The notes below the pieces were generated by a model, which saw nothing but the letters and a program-made list of their open reading frames with translations, did no database searches and was not told where the DNA came from. From the NCBI RefSeq assembly GCF_910592395.1, contig NC_088316.1:5768001-5828000 (forward strand): DNA of 60,000 nucleotides. Direction: 5' to 3'. The stretch is from Lineus longissimus (lineage: Eukaryota; Nemertea; Pilidiophora; Heteronemertea; Lineidae). Each line of letters opens with the position of its first letter. Position 1 is the first letter of the stretch. The translations under genes were made by a program, and so were the position numbers. Below, piece by piece: positions 1-9,791 of this stretch.

Positions 1-129
1 AAGAAATTGAAGTTGTAGGCATGGAATATGAAAAATTATTCAACGGTGAAAGACATTATTCCATGAGGCTTTGCCGTGATCGCAAAGGACGCGACGCGAT
101 TGGTTCACATGCTAATGAGGTATGATAAT

Positions 130-700
130 GATAATTACCTCTATAATGCTACTTGGATAGCGACTGTGTCGTTGATTGCAACAGTGGTCTATGTCAATGT
201 GTGCCTGTAATGTCAATGAAGTATGATGAGGTGATGACGATAGTGCAATTATTAAATATTGGCAAGAGATCATACTACAACATAGGTCTTGTTTTTGACA
301 GATGACTGTGCGACATTCCCATTGGGTCATGTTAGAGTCAGCGCTGCATGTATTCCTTGTACAAGCTTGAATAGTTGTGACGGACTTTGAGGGTGAGAGA
401 CCCCTATCGGCTACTTCGGCTAACTTTATCTTGCCTACCTAGCTGCTAGCAATAGTGCCCCTTTATCAAGACTGCAACCCACTGTGGGGGGCTAAGAAAT
501 TACCTTTATAATCCTAGTTGGATAACCACTGTGTAGATGATTTGAAGAGTGCTCTGTGGATGTGTGCCTGTAATGTCAATGAAAGTATGATGAGGTGATG
601 ACGATAGTGGAATGACGAAATATTGGAAAGAGATCTATTCCTAGAAGAACATATCTCCTGTTTTGACTAGGTGGCGCATTTTAGAATCAGCAGTGAGCAC
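130..700. repeat. Diverged direct repeat, two copies 363 bp apart
   Basis: The stretch at about 132-300 (containing TGTGCCTGTAATGTCAATGA) recurs at about 503-660 with small indels, an offset of 363 bp. The copies share the run of about 45 bases ending in GATGACGATAGTG. No coding potential was found in either copy. It looks like an old tandem duplication or part of a dispersed repeat. Confidence 0.75.
330..480 (+). repeat. Relic of the 3' untranslated end of a CR1-like LINE
   Basis: The words GGTCATGTTAGAGTCAGC, ATGTATTCCTTGTACAAGC and GAGAGACCCCTATCGGC appear here in the same order as in the 3' ends of the LINE copies near 35,640-35,790 and 57,070-57,210. It is a third, more diverged copy and lacks the terminal hairpin and ATTATT tail of the other two. 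Confidence 0.6.
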
Positions 701-1905
701 TGTGTGTAACATGGTGGAGGCAGCGGAGATAATAACTGTGTCGAAAGTATTGTTGTAGGGCCTTCCCTAGGCCCATGGGGTTAAATTTACAATCCACGAT
801 TGAAAAGACATAGTTTGATCGCATTCAACTATAAATCCATTGAACAGTTGTGTTCCTTTAGTCATCCGATGACTTGTTGGGCCATGATCGGGGATTGTAA
901 ACTGTAAATGTATTATGGACTGGGAGACGGGGGAAACACAAGTGAAATAGAACAAAACAAGTGATTTTGGGGCTTTGGTTTAGACGCATGCCCCACATGC
1001 GCCATGCGGGATTATACGGTTCATGTGAACTTGTTGACATCTACATGATCTGGTGCTGTTATTCACTATTGGTCATGGTACATGGTAGGCCTAATCATCA
1101 TGGCTATATGTTTCAGGAAAAGCTCGGAGTAAAATGAACTGCCGATGAATAATGATGTTGTTCATGTTTACCATGTTTATTAGTACATAGCCATAGGGTA
1201 TGCACTGGCCAGTGCACTTTCTGCACGTCGTCATGGTCATGTACGTGATACCTTGCATATTTTGTTTTTTGAATGCGCATGCTTTTTGGGCAAAATCACT
1301 TGTACCAACACTAATGAATAATGTCTTCTTATCCCTATGACTCCATACACAGTGAGGGCATTGTCCCATTCCCATCAAATGGTAACTTATTGTACCGTAT
1401 TAGGGTGGAAGTTGGGGAGCAGATACCTACCGTTGCACGCCTGTCATCATCAGCAGAGATGAGCTTAGCGCGATATGGAACATTCTTCAGAAACTCAAGC
1501 GAGGGAAGTCTGCTCATTAGCATATCTCGCGCACTGCTCCTTCTTGTCAAACATAGTAGTGAAATCGTAATGGAAAACGTCTGGCTTTGCGCCAGACGTT
1601 GAGACTAATAAGTGAAGAACTAATAGGTAAAGAACTTCTACTTGCGCGAGACTGCTCTGATAAAATTATCATTGCAGAGACTACGGTGACGTACACATAT
1701 ATTTTTTACAATCAAAAATGCCCTCAAAAGACGACATGGAATGATTATTTTATTGATATTTCCTACTATATACCTTCCAATTATCACTTTATACAAATAG
1801 ATCGGCGTTAGTTCGAATGCTTTTCTTTCCTGGTGACACTATAAAGCAAAATAGTTGCAACCCCGTAAATGCGCTATAAGTCCAATAATAAGTGACGGTG
1901 ACCCG
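701..1905. other. No recognisable gene; one strong hairpin
   Basis: No open frame here resembles a known family. The only structure seen is a perfect 10-bp stem at 1576-1585 and 1591-1600 (AACGTCTGGC paired with GCCAGACGTT) with the loop TTTGC. Just past the region, 1954-1966 holds a GCCGC-TAC-GCGGC hairpin close to where BEL homology is lost. Confidence 0.5.
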
Positions 1906-3369
1906 TTATAAATGTTTCGCCAGCTTCGCTTTTTTGCCGCTACGCGGCGCGTTGGGCCCTTGCGTCCAGTATGTTTGTCTCAACAATGTAACGGTGGCCT
2001 GTAGGCCCGAATGCAATGTTTTATCATGCGCATCAGCGATCACCAGCTTTGTGAAAGTATGCGTATGCGGCAGCAAGATTGGAAACTTCGCATTCTCACT
2101 GAGTGGTGCGTTATGTAACCTACCGCCACAACGAATATAACCCTGGTTATCAAGAAATAACTTGAGTTGTCGGACAAGTGGAGGCGGTACATGCTTCTGT
2201 TCAATTCGCATTTTCTGTATTTCGCGCTGGTAGGTGGTTTGCTGGACAAACTGAATCCATTTATTATTTGCGCGTTGAATTTCTTTGGCATTGAGAGTGG
2301 CATCATGATTTCGTTGGTCGGGTGCTTTCTTTAGATTGTCAACGAACCTGAGGACCCATGCGGAAATGCGATTTAGTCTGCACAATGTCGCGTAACGGGT
2401 GATGTCAATAGTTTGTCCGATACCAAGCTGGTCATCGGGCTTTGCGGTGTTGACGATATTTACCGGTTCAGGAGACTGTCCGATACCAACCTGGTCATCG
2501 GACTCTGCGGTGTCATTAGACAATAATGGATCGGTGTTGCAAGCTATTTGCTGCGGGAAAGAACCTGTTCTGAGCCACTCTGGCCCATGCCACCACACTT
2601 GGTTTTCAAGGAATTGCTGAGTTGTGATTCCTCGGCTAATCATGTCTGCCGGATTATCAGCAGTAGGGCAGTACAGGAAATGGTTAATGTCATAACTATT
2701 GATCTCTGTTACACGGTTTCGAACAAAGATCGGCAGTGTTTTGGTACTTTTTAACCAATGCAGTACTATCTGGCTATCAGACCAGAGGGTGGATGACGTA
2801 ATTTTCAACTGTATTTGACTGCGCACGTATTTTAGCAATCGCGCGGCTAATAGGGCGGCCATCAGTTCCAAGCGTGGAAGTGTGAGTTGTTTCGTCGGGG
2901 CAACTCTTGTTTTTGCAATTACCAGGGCAGTATCTGTTCCGCAGCGTAGAAAAACACAAGCGCCATAAGCTTTTATGCTACTATCACCGAAGGCGTGGAG
3001 TTCACAAGACTCAGCTGAGATGGAATCAATGTTTGGAAAGTACTGTCGCGACATTTTGCATTGTTCAGATGCTAATTTCAAGTCTTCAGCGATAGATTTC
3101 CACGTTTTACTGAGGTTTGCTGGCAATGGTTCGTCCGATTCCAAACCTTCTTTCCAGAGCGCTTGGATGAAGATCCGCGATCTTATGGTTACGGGACTCA
3201 TATGGCCCAATGGATCATAAACAGAGCTTGCGTATTTCAATACCTCGCGTTTGGTTGGTGTTTGAGTACATGAACTGTCACAAGGTTTGAAACCAATTGT
3301 ATCCAAGTCGGTATCCCATTTCAGACCAAGAAGTGATGCGTTGCTACTGTCATCAAGCACACCTTCATT
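1906..3369 (-). pseudogene. BEL/Pao retrotransposon, 3' half of pol: RT end, RNase H, start of integrase
   Basis: This open frame continues the BEL polyprotein interrupted at 21,724. Read on the minus strand it gives the end of the reverse transcriptase (LLGLKWDTD; VYDPLGHMSPV), then RNase H with its acidic residues in FGDSS, LPRLELMAA, LWSDSQ and NPADMISRG. Next comes the N-terminal zinc-binding part of the integrase (HDKTLHSGLQATVTLLRQTYW). Homology stops near position 1975, before the two zinc cysteines and the DDE core, and the frame runs about 23 residues into unrelated DNA. The integrase core and 3' LTR are therefore missing from this window. There are no stops inside the remaining frame, so the element was probably young when it was broken. 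Family assignment is from recalled motifs and is firm. Confidence 0.9.
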
Positions 3370-3371
3370 TT

Positions 3372-3400
3372 TAGCTCAGCTGACAAAGTCAGCGGAGCTA
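3372..3400 (+). other. Helentron 5' terminal hairpin
   Basis: TAGCTCAGCTGAC (3372-3384) pairs with GTCAGCGGAGCTA (3388-3400) with one mismatch and an AAA loop. The outer GCTCAGCTGA also matches, inverted, the subterminal TCAGCTGAGC at 21,691. A tract of CTTC and CATC simple repeats follows at 3428-3470, comparable to the GTC repeats after the 5' end at 19,484. Confidence 0.75.
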
Positions 3401-4926
3401 GTCAAATAGCTATTCGATTGGTGTCCGTCCTTCCTTCCATCCATCCTGCCATCCTTCCATCCAGCCATCTGTAGACAAAGTTGGGCATTTTGTAATCATA
3501 CAACCGAGGCACTTCAAATCTAGTCTTGATTATAAACACCGCAAAAAATGTTGCTTACGGAAAAAAATTTGGGCGATTCGACTCAAATTCAGGCCCCCAG
3601 GGGGCAAAATGCGTAAATGAAAAAACAATTTTTTGACGCTCTATTCCAGCAGATAAAAGCTTGAAATAAAGTTGAAAAGGTCTTCATGATACAGAAGTTT
3701 TGATATAAAATAGATTAGTGTCAATTTATATCACCAGTTGGCGGTAGTGAGCAAAACTGTTGTTTCACCCCGGATGACCCCGCTTTAAATTTCCCGCCCC
3801 GAACTGACATGAAAACCTCGAACCAGGGAATACCGGACTGCTGGTATGCCAGTCCATCCACTGTATGAACGGCTCGACCCTCCACTGCGCGGTCGAGGTT
3901 ACCTGGAGTACTGTCATCAAGAAAATGGCGGTGACCTTTTATTTCTACCGGAGCGATGATTTTGTGAGTTAAAAATTTTCTTATTTAAGCCTTTACGGAA
4001 ATGTATTTTGGTACGAAACTTCACATGTTTATAGAAAAGATCAACGAGAATGTGTTCGAATGCCCTCATAATGATGAGTTCAACGGAATTTTGTGAAAAC
4101 AACCTTCGAATGGAGTCAACTTTCTTTGCGAAATTGAAGCGACGACCTCATTATTTATCGTAATTTATGCAGATCTGAGTCCAGCTGATGGGTGATGTTC
4201 TGATTTGTGTTCAAACTATTGGAAACTTCGGAAATTAGTTCTATCAGTTCTACTCTTCTGCAGGAGTATATTATAGCCACTGATGATGACAGCTAAAAGC
4301 ACGAAAACTTTGTTTATTTATAAAACTGTATCGAGTGTTATCGAATCGAATGGATGTGTCGATCGTCGGGGCGGATTGATATGTGGTTGTGCGTCCAAGG
4401 CGATTAGGTCATTCAGTTAGTTTGAGAAAGATCATGATCATGAAGATGCGTGTTGTGTTATCATAACCGGAATAAAATTTGAAGTTTTTAGTGGTGTTGT
4501 CATTGCCATTTTTTGCATGGAATGATAGTTCGAGAGCTCTCATCGACGTATTCAGCATTAGGGGAAAGTAGGTCCGGATTTGGCAACACGCCAGGTGTCT
4601 CACATGTTCGGCATGTTCACGAATTTGCGCAGGTAAGAATGATGTTGGAAGATTTTATCTCAATGTAACTTTGATTTTCTGCCAGCCATTGGCCATAAGA
4701 ACTCTAATGTGACGAAGTAGATTGTAGTATGAGTCCCATAGTATTGTAACGTAGCGATGTGGTGCTGTTTGAGGCCTAATATATCCCGTAAATTTAGGTC
4801 GCTGAGGACGATGTTGACAACGAAACAATCATCTTGGCAATTCCTAAAAATGGGGTGGCCGATTTTTCTGCACGTCTTGGCAATTTTGGGAAGAATCTCG
4901 CCTTTTACGTTTATTTTCTCCCTGCC
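3401..4926. other. Helentron left region without a recognisable gene
   Basis: Only short simple repeats (3428-3470) and unremarkable short open frames are visible. A minus-strand frame of 121 codons at 4660-5025 overlaps the start of the tandem repeat downstream, and part of it is itself duplicated at low identity (words such as GTAGTATGA near 4720 and 4960). It resembles no family known to me and is not called as a gene. Confidence 0.5.
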
Positions 4927-5456
4927 ATTGGCCGTGACTTCTGTTATTTTAAAAGTCACATCGTAGTATGAATTCCACAGTTGCGTTATGCAGCAGGTGG
5001 AGCAATATGCTCCAGTGGCTTGCAACTTGGGCCTATTTTGTGTAGAAAATTTCGGCTGTCATAGTCCTGTCAGTGGCTGTGGCTGTGCTCAGCTGTTAGT
5101 ATTGGCCGTGACTTCTGTTATTTTAAAAGTCACATCGTAGTATGAATTCCACAGTTGCGTTACGCAGCAGGTGCAGCAATATGCTCCAGTGGCTTGCAAC
5201 TTGGGCCTATTTTGTGTAGAAAATTTCGGCTGTCATAGTCATGTCAGTGGCTGTGGCTGTGCTCAGCTGTTAGTATTGGCCGTGACTTCTGTTATTTTAA
5301 AAGTCACATCGTAGTATGAATTCCACAGTTGCGTTACGCAGCAGGTGCAGCAATATGCTCCATCTTAGTGGCTTGCAACTTAGGCCTATTTTGTGTAGAA
5401 AATTTCGGCTGTTGTAGTCATGTCAGTGGCTGTGGCTGTGCTCAGCTGTTAGTGTT
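4927..5456. repeat. 174-bp tandem repeat, three copies
   Basis: Copies begin with ATTGGCCGTGACTTCTG at 4927, 5101 and 5275, exactly 174 bp apart. They share TATGAATTCCACAGTTGCGT and end in GCTCAGCTGTTAGT. The third has a 5-bp insertion (CATCT) and diverges after about 5453. Copies 2 and 3 are almost identical, implying recent expansion. 174 is a multiple of three, but the repeat is not open throughout on either strand. Confidence 0.9.
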
Positions 5457-6660
5457 ACCATTTGGAGTCGTTGTGCCATAGTGAATTAAAATCTGTAGTT
5501 ATTTATTAGAATGTTTAAGTAAGTGATGAAACTCCCAAGGTAATAATCGAGGACTAGAGTAGAGATATAAAGTGCATGCCTCCTACAGTACGGTAAGCAA
5601 TGATTGAAGTGTCATCGATCAATTTGGAATATGCTGAATAAGTGCAGGGATTCCTGTCCGGCATTCCATTTGTGAAGCCATTTACTGATTTAGTTCTCAA
5701 TGTTTACCTTTCTCTGGTTGGGAGTTTCATCACTACCTTCACAGACTATGGTTGTGCAGTACAAATTTTCGAATGGAAAAGAATGCTGGGACTAGCTGGG
5801 AAGATTCAAGGACACCCCACACCCTATTTGATAGTACCTCATCATCAAGTCCACATTGACATTTAGGACATCCAGTGTTGTCAATAATGGACCAGTTACA
5901 GCCACTCTGGGTTTGTTGATTATAAACAAATTCTTTGTCCCCAGGTAAACATTGATCATGGACTAAATGTCCTACATGACCTCGATTCCAGGCCTGCTCA
6001 TGTAACATGCTGGTAATTAATTTCAAACAGGCCTTGTGTCCAGGTAGGAAATGAAACTCAACCATTCCACACATTGTACATGTTGTTGTTACAGTTCTAC
6101 CTGAAGACAAGGCTTTGTAAACAAGGGTATGTTTGTAAGAGGTCCATTTTCAGGAGGTTACTTCTACACCACTCACTCATCTTTAAGCCCAGCTCTTGGC
6201 TCACATCATGTGGGCACGGTTGGCTGTTGAGTGTTATGGTTCAGTTTGTGAGATGGCCTAATTTAATGAGGTTACACTATTTTTTGGAAAATCAGCCCAC
6301 AGGACTGACTTTTCTGGAAATTAAGTGTGCCCTTCGAAGGTTACATCTCTTTGTGGATTTGCTTCCATTGATGCCTTGTTCAGCATATCACCTGATCAAG
6401 CACAGACTGTATCCGGTGGTGTACCTAGCTAAGTCCTGAATAGGGGAAAATCTATAGTCTGTTTGATAATACTATTTCGCCCATCGATGTCAGCCTTCTT
6501 TATTTGGTGTTAATTTCCCTGCTCTTTCTTTACAGATTTACTGTTGTTGGCAAGAGAAGTTCTCGGCACATTTCAAGTCCAGTAAAGCATTTGCTGTTCC
6601 CACATCAGAGAGAGTAAGGTGTGCTTACTCATCTTACTGCTTTCCATTCCCGGAGAGCAT
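5457..6660. other. No recognisable gene upstream of the Helentron coding region
   Basis: A Cys-rich minus-strand frame (5739-6110, 123 codons) and a plus frame (6074-6439) overlap and match nothing I recognise. A good splice-acceptor-like TTTCTTTACAG ends at about 6535, so part of this stretch could be leader intron for the coding region that follows; that is only a guess. Confidence 0.4.
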
Positions 6661-6662
6661 TA

Positions 6663-7090
6663 TCAAATACCTGCCGCAAGGCACAAAATACCTGCCGCAA
6701 GGCACAAAATACCTGCCGCAAGGCACAGAATACCTGCCGCAAGGCACCGAATACCTGCCGCAAGGCACAAAATATCTGCCGCAAGGCACCGAATACCTGC
6801 CGCAAGGCACAAAAATACCTGCCGCAAGGCACCGAATACCTGCCGCAAGGCACCGAATACCTGCCGCAAGGCACCGAATATCTGCCGCAAGGCACCGAAT
6901 ACCTGCCGCAAGGCACAAAATACCTGCCGCAAGGCACCAAATACCTGCCGCAAGGCACCGAATACCTGCCGCAAGGCACCGAATTGTTGCCGCAAGGCAC
7001 CGAATTGTTGCCGCAAGGCACCGAATTGTTGCCGCAAGGCACCGAATTGTTGCCGCAAGGCACCGAATTGCTGCCGCAAGGCATCGAATA
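6663..7090. repeat. 21-bp minisatellite, about 20 units
   Basis: The unit is close to TACCTGCCGCAAGGCACCGAA, repeated head to tail. One unit near 6815 has an extra A that shifts the phase. Downstream units change TACCTG to TTGTTG, giving a second variant block (about 6980-7075). Because 21 is a multiple of three and the unit lacks stops in most frames, long open frames arise on both strands (for example YLPQGTE repeats); these are by-products, not evidence of a protein. The array ends about 160 bp before the ATG at 7248. Confidence 0.93.
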
Positions 7091-7247
7091 CCTGCTGCTT
7101 AGCAACAAATACCTGCATTGAAGTACCAAATACGTGCCTCGAGGCATATTGCTTCACAAATAGACCAGCTGCAAGGCAGGCAACAAATACTTGCCACAGA
7201 ACTTCATTTGCTTTACTGGACTTCGAAAACTTGCTGTATTGAAAATA

Positions 7248-9773
7248 ATGGGTAACGATCTTGTTCAATATAGGTCTGTGGTTGGCCAGTTTTCTTCAAC
7301 TGCTAATGCATTGAGTCGGCCAGTGCAAACAACTGCATGTAGATGTTGTCCATTTCGCCGAAGTCATTGTAATTTTAATGTTTTTACATGTAGTTCATGG
7401 AAAGACGATTGTTCAGAAAAATATTGGATTAAAAAAGAAGATGAAGATGACTTCAGAACTGTATGGTACTTCAACTCAATCTGGCTAGTTAAGATCTATA
7501 TGCATAATATGAAAATGTTCTTTCAAAAAGATCAGCAGCTAAATAACAAAAATAATTTAGATGTTTTAAATCAGGAAATTGATTTAAAGTCTGAAAAATG
7601 GTTTGCCAAAATAATGAAAACTTATGAAGCCAAAAAGAACCAGAACACTTGTCATGTAATGAACACTCACACAAGTTCATCACTTGACCCTTCCATGGAA
7701 AGTAATTGCATAACGTCATTCTGGCATTACAAACATGTCACTTTTGAATTGTCATTAGTGTTATTCTTTGTCTTGACTATGGGGTATGAAGTGTACATCT
7801 CCAATGTTCTGAAATTGAGTAATGATATTGAAACAAATCCTGGCCCAGTTGATCATGTTGTTGACTCTCTTATAAGAAAAGTTGTCCAAGGTTCATATCA
7901 CCAAGGTAATGAACGATACTCTGAAACTTCCATGGGTAGACAGTGTGTCACTAATGCTGCATCATCTCTTTTATATTCTGTCATTATTTCACCAGCACAC
8001 TGGCAATCACAAGACCTTGATGACATTTTAAATGAAGGAGATTCATGGTACAGAGAAGTAAAATTGACCAAACCGTCCTTGAATTACTTGGCCATTGATG
8101 AACTGCCAGCTTACCATTCATGTTTTAATGAAAATTTCAGAATCAAACGAGTTGGAGTGTCATATAATTATTCTTATTGTGATGCAAATTCCCAAGCTCT
8201 ACCTGCTGAACAATTCCTTGCAAACATGTCATCTGAATATGGTGCTATTGTGATAGTAGCATCTCAAGCAGCAGCCTTTACTGTTATCCATATTGATGAG
8301 AGATATTATTTATTCGATTCACATAGTAGAGATAAACATGGTAAGCCATCGCCTGATGGGTTTTCTCTTCTACTCTCATTCTCAGATTTGAACAAGTTTG
8401 GTGCCTATTTAAAACAGCATATTGGAATTATTATTGATTGCATATTTGAAGCAACATTTTTCGAAGTATGTATAGTATCAAAGAGAACTTTGAAACGTGG
8501 CCTAGAGAAGTCAACAACAACAAAATCAACAACAAATGCGTTAATTGATGATTATTTAGATGATCAGGCTAAACAACAAAAACGAAAGCATGATAAAAAA
8601 GTGTGTATACAGTTCAAAAGAAGAATAGAACAATTTCGGCAAAATGAGTGTGAACAACAAAAGTTGTTTAAAAAGAAGGCAAGGTTGATTAAAAGTAAGC
8701 AAAATCAAATTTTAGAAATTGAAAGTAGGTCTAAGCAAAAAAGCAAACTCGATGATTCTAAAAGACAAAAGATTCAAGAAATTGATAGGCTATCAAAACA
8801 GAAAGCCAGACTTGATGATTCTAAGAGACAGAAAATTCAAGAAATTGAAAGAAAATCAAAAGAAAAAGCGAGACTTGATGATTCTAAAAGAGAGAAGGTT
8901 CAAGAAATTGAAAGAAAATTGAAACAGAAAGCCAGACTTGATGATTCTAAAAGACAGAAGGTTCTAGCAATTGAAAAAAGGTCAAAACAGAAAGCCAGAC
9001 TTGATGATTCTAAAAGACAGAAGATTCAAGAAATTGAAAGGAAATTGAAACAAAAAGCCAGACTTGATGATTCTAAAAGACAGCATGTTCTAGAAATTGA
9101 AAGAAAATCAAAACAAAAAGCCAGACGTGATGATTTTAAAAAACAGAAGGTTCAAGAAATTGAAAGAAAATCAAAACAGAAAGCCAGACTTGATGATTCT
9201 AAAAGACAGAAGGTTCAAGAAATTGAAAAGAGAAGAAAGCATAAAGCCAGGCTTGATAGTTGTAAAAGAGGACATGTTCAAAACCTTGAGAAGAAATTAA
9301 AACGAAAGGCACGCCTTGATCAACCTACAAAAAATTCTGAAAATGAAAGAGATATGCTTCGCAAGAAGAGAAAGCGTGACACTGTGTCTTACAGAGAAAT
9401 CGAACTTCTGCAAAAACGTGTCAGATACATAAAAAACAAATCTAATGAACAAAATGTCCAAACCCTACAAAATTGTCAACTTGTTCCTGAATTAAGTAAT
9501 GATCTCTCTTCCTATCAAAAGAAGAAATATGGCGCAACATTAAAAGACAATATTGATCTATTTTTTGAATCGACTGCCAATGGTCCTATTTACATCTGCA
9601 GCTGCTGTCACCAAACATGGTTTCGACATTCAGTAAAATCCTCTGAATCCTGGCCTAAGCACTTTGACTCTGATTTCATTGAAAGTCTTTTGACAGAAAA
9701 AACATCTATAGATGGCAAACGGTGGCTTTGTAATACATGCATAGATTCTTTAAAATCTGGTAAAGTCCCATAA
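7248..9773 (+). CDS. Helentron ORF1: hydrophobic segment, 2A motif, tegument-DUB-like cysteine protease, charged repeats, Cys-rich end
   Basis: The frame gives 841 residues from the ATG at 7248, which has A at -3 and G at +4; the frame is open upstream only from a TTG. A hydrophobic run lies at residues 166-178. A 2A motif (DIETNPGP) ends at residue 200, so translation would be expected to yield an N-terminal peptide and a separate product starting with that proline. Residues about 215-400 resemble the herpesvirus large-tegument-protein deubiquitinase fold (peptidase C76 type): YHQGN with Gln219, GRQC with Cys233, and LFDSHSR with Asp357 and His359, matching the known Gln, Cys and Asp-x-His catalytic set. 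Residues 486-695 are ten 21-residue Lys/Arg-rich repeats, probably coiled coil. Residues 784-831 hold CSCC and CNTC, probably zinc binding. The frame stops at TAA but continues in register into the next ORF. The protease call is motif based. Confidence 0.85.
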   Translation: MGNDLVQYRSVVGQFSSTANALSRPVQTTACRCCPFRRSHCNFNVFTCSSWKDDCSEKYWIKKEDEDDFRTVWYFNSIWLVKIYMHNMKMFFQKDQQLNNKNNLDVLNQEIDLKSEKWFAKIMKTYEAKKNQNTCHVMNTHTSSSLDPSMESNCITSFWHYKHVTFELSLVLFFVLTMGYEVYISNVLKLSNDIETNPGPVDHVVDSLIRKVVQGSYHQGNERYSETSMGRQCVTNAASSLLYSVIISPAHWQSQDLDDILNEGDSWYREVKLTKPSLNYLAIDELPAYHSCFNENFRIKRVGVSYNYSYCDANSQALPAEQFLANMSSEYGAIVIVASQAAAFTVIHIDERYYLFDSHSRDKHGKPSPDGFSLLLSFSDLNKFGAYLKQHIGIIIDCIFEATFFEVCIVSKRTLKRGLEKSTTTKSTTNALIDDYLDDQAKQQKRKHDKKVCIQFKRRIEQFRQNECEQQKLFKKKARLIKSKQNQILEIESRSKQKSKLDDSKRQKIQEIDRLSKQKARLDDSKRQKIQEIERKSKEKARLDDSKREKVQEIERKLKQKARLDDSKRQKVLAIEKRSKQKARLDDSKRQKIQEIERKLKQKARLDDSKRQHVLEIERKSKQKARRDDFKKQKVQEIERKSKQKARLDDSKRQKVQEIEKRRKHKARLDSCKRGHVQNLEKKLKRKARLDQPTKNSENERDMLRKKRKRDTVSYREIELLQKRVRYIKNKSNEQNVQTLQNCQLVPELSNDLSSYQKKKYGATLKDNIDLFFESTANGPIYICSCCHQTWFRHSVKSSESWPKHFDSDFIESLLTEKTSIDGKRWLCNTCIDSLKSGKVP
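7821..7847 (+). other. 2A ribosome-skipping motif (NDIETNPGP)
   Basis: The residues match the 2A consensus D(V/I)ExNPGP exactly; skipping would occur between the Gly at 7842-7844 and the Pro at 7845-7847. 2A sequences are established in some RNA viruses, in non-LTR retrotransposons of several invertebrates and in sea-urchin NLR-type genes. The hydrophobic segment 14-26 residues upstream recalls 2A sequences reported to double as signal peptides. Activity is inferred from the motif only. Confidence 0.9.
8704..9333 (+). repeat. 63-bp coding tandem repeat, ten units, inside Helentron ORF1
   Basis: Each unit encodes 21 residues close to IQEIERKSKQKARLDDSKRQK. The central KARLDDSKR is nearly invariant, while the first and last units are more diverged. 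The repeats have heptad-compatible spacing (21 is three heptads) and about half charged residues, so a long charged helix or coiled coil is likely. No unit is frameshifted. Confidence 0.93.
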
Positions 9774-9777
9774 CTAG
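9771..9777 (+). promoter_or_regulatory. In-frame TAA followed by CTAG between ORF1 and ORF2: nonsense break or readthrough site
   Basis: ORF1 and ORF2 are in the same frame, separated only by TAA and six sense codons before the next ATG. The text around the stop (GKVP, stop, LAVANG) reads as one continuous domain as found in other Helitron proteins. The nucleotides after the stop are CTAG; a stop followed by CUAG is a known readthrough-favouring context, best documented for UGA. Either a point nonsense mutation or leaky termination would fit. Confidence 0.55.
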
Positions 9778-9791
9778 CTGTTGCAAATGGA

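Noticed and set aside
5739-6110. Cys-rich 123-codon minus-strand frame as a zinc-finger gene
   Set aside because: The Cys spacing fits no zinc-finger class I know, and the region is otherwise non-coding and opposite to the Helentron genes.
6663-7090. Regular short repeats resembling a CRISPR array
   Set aside because: Units are head to tail with no unique spacers, and the DNA is eukaryotic.
6619-7268. Five overlapping long open frames on both strands (for example YLPQGTE and CRKAPNT repeats)
   Set aside because: They are produced by the 21-bp minisatellite, whose length is a multiple of three and which lacks stops in most frames; no non-repeat conserved sequence supports any of them.
8719-9300. 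Small plus-strand open frames inside the 63-bp repeats
   Set aside because: Out-of-frame shadows of the repeat in Helentron ORF1.
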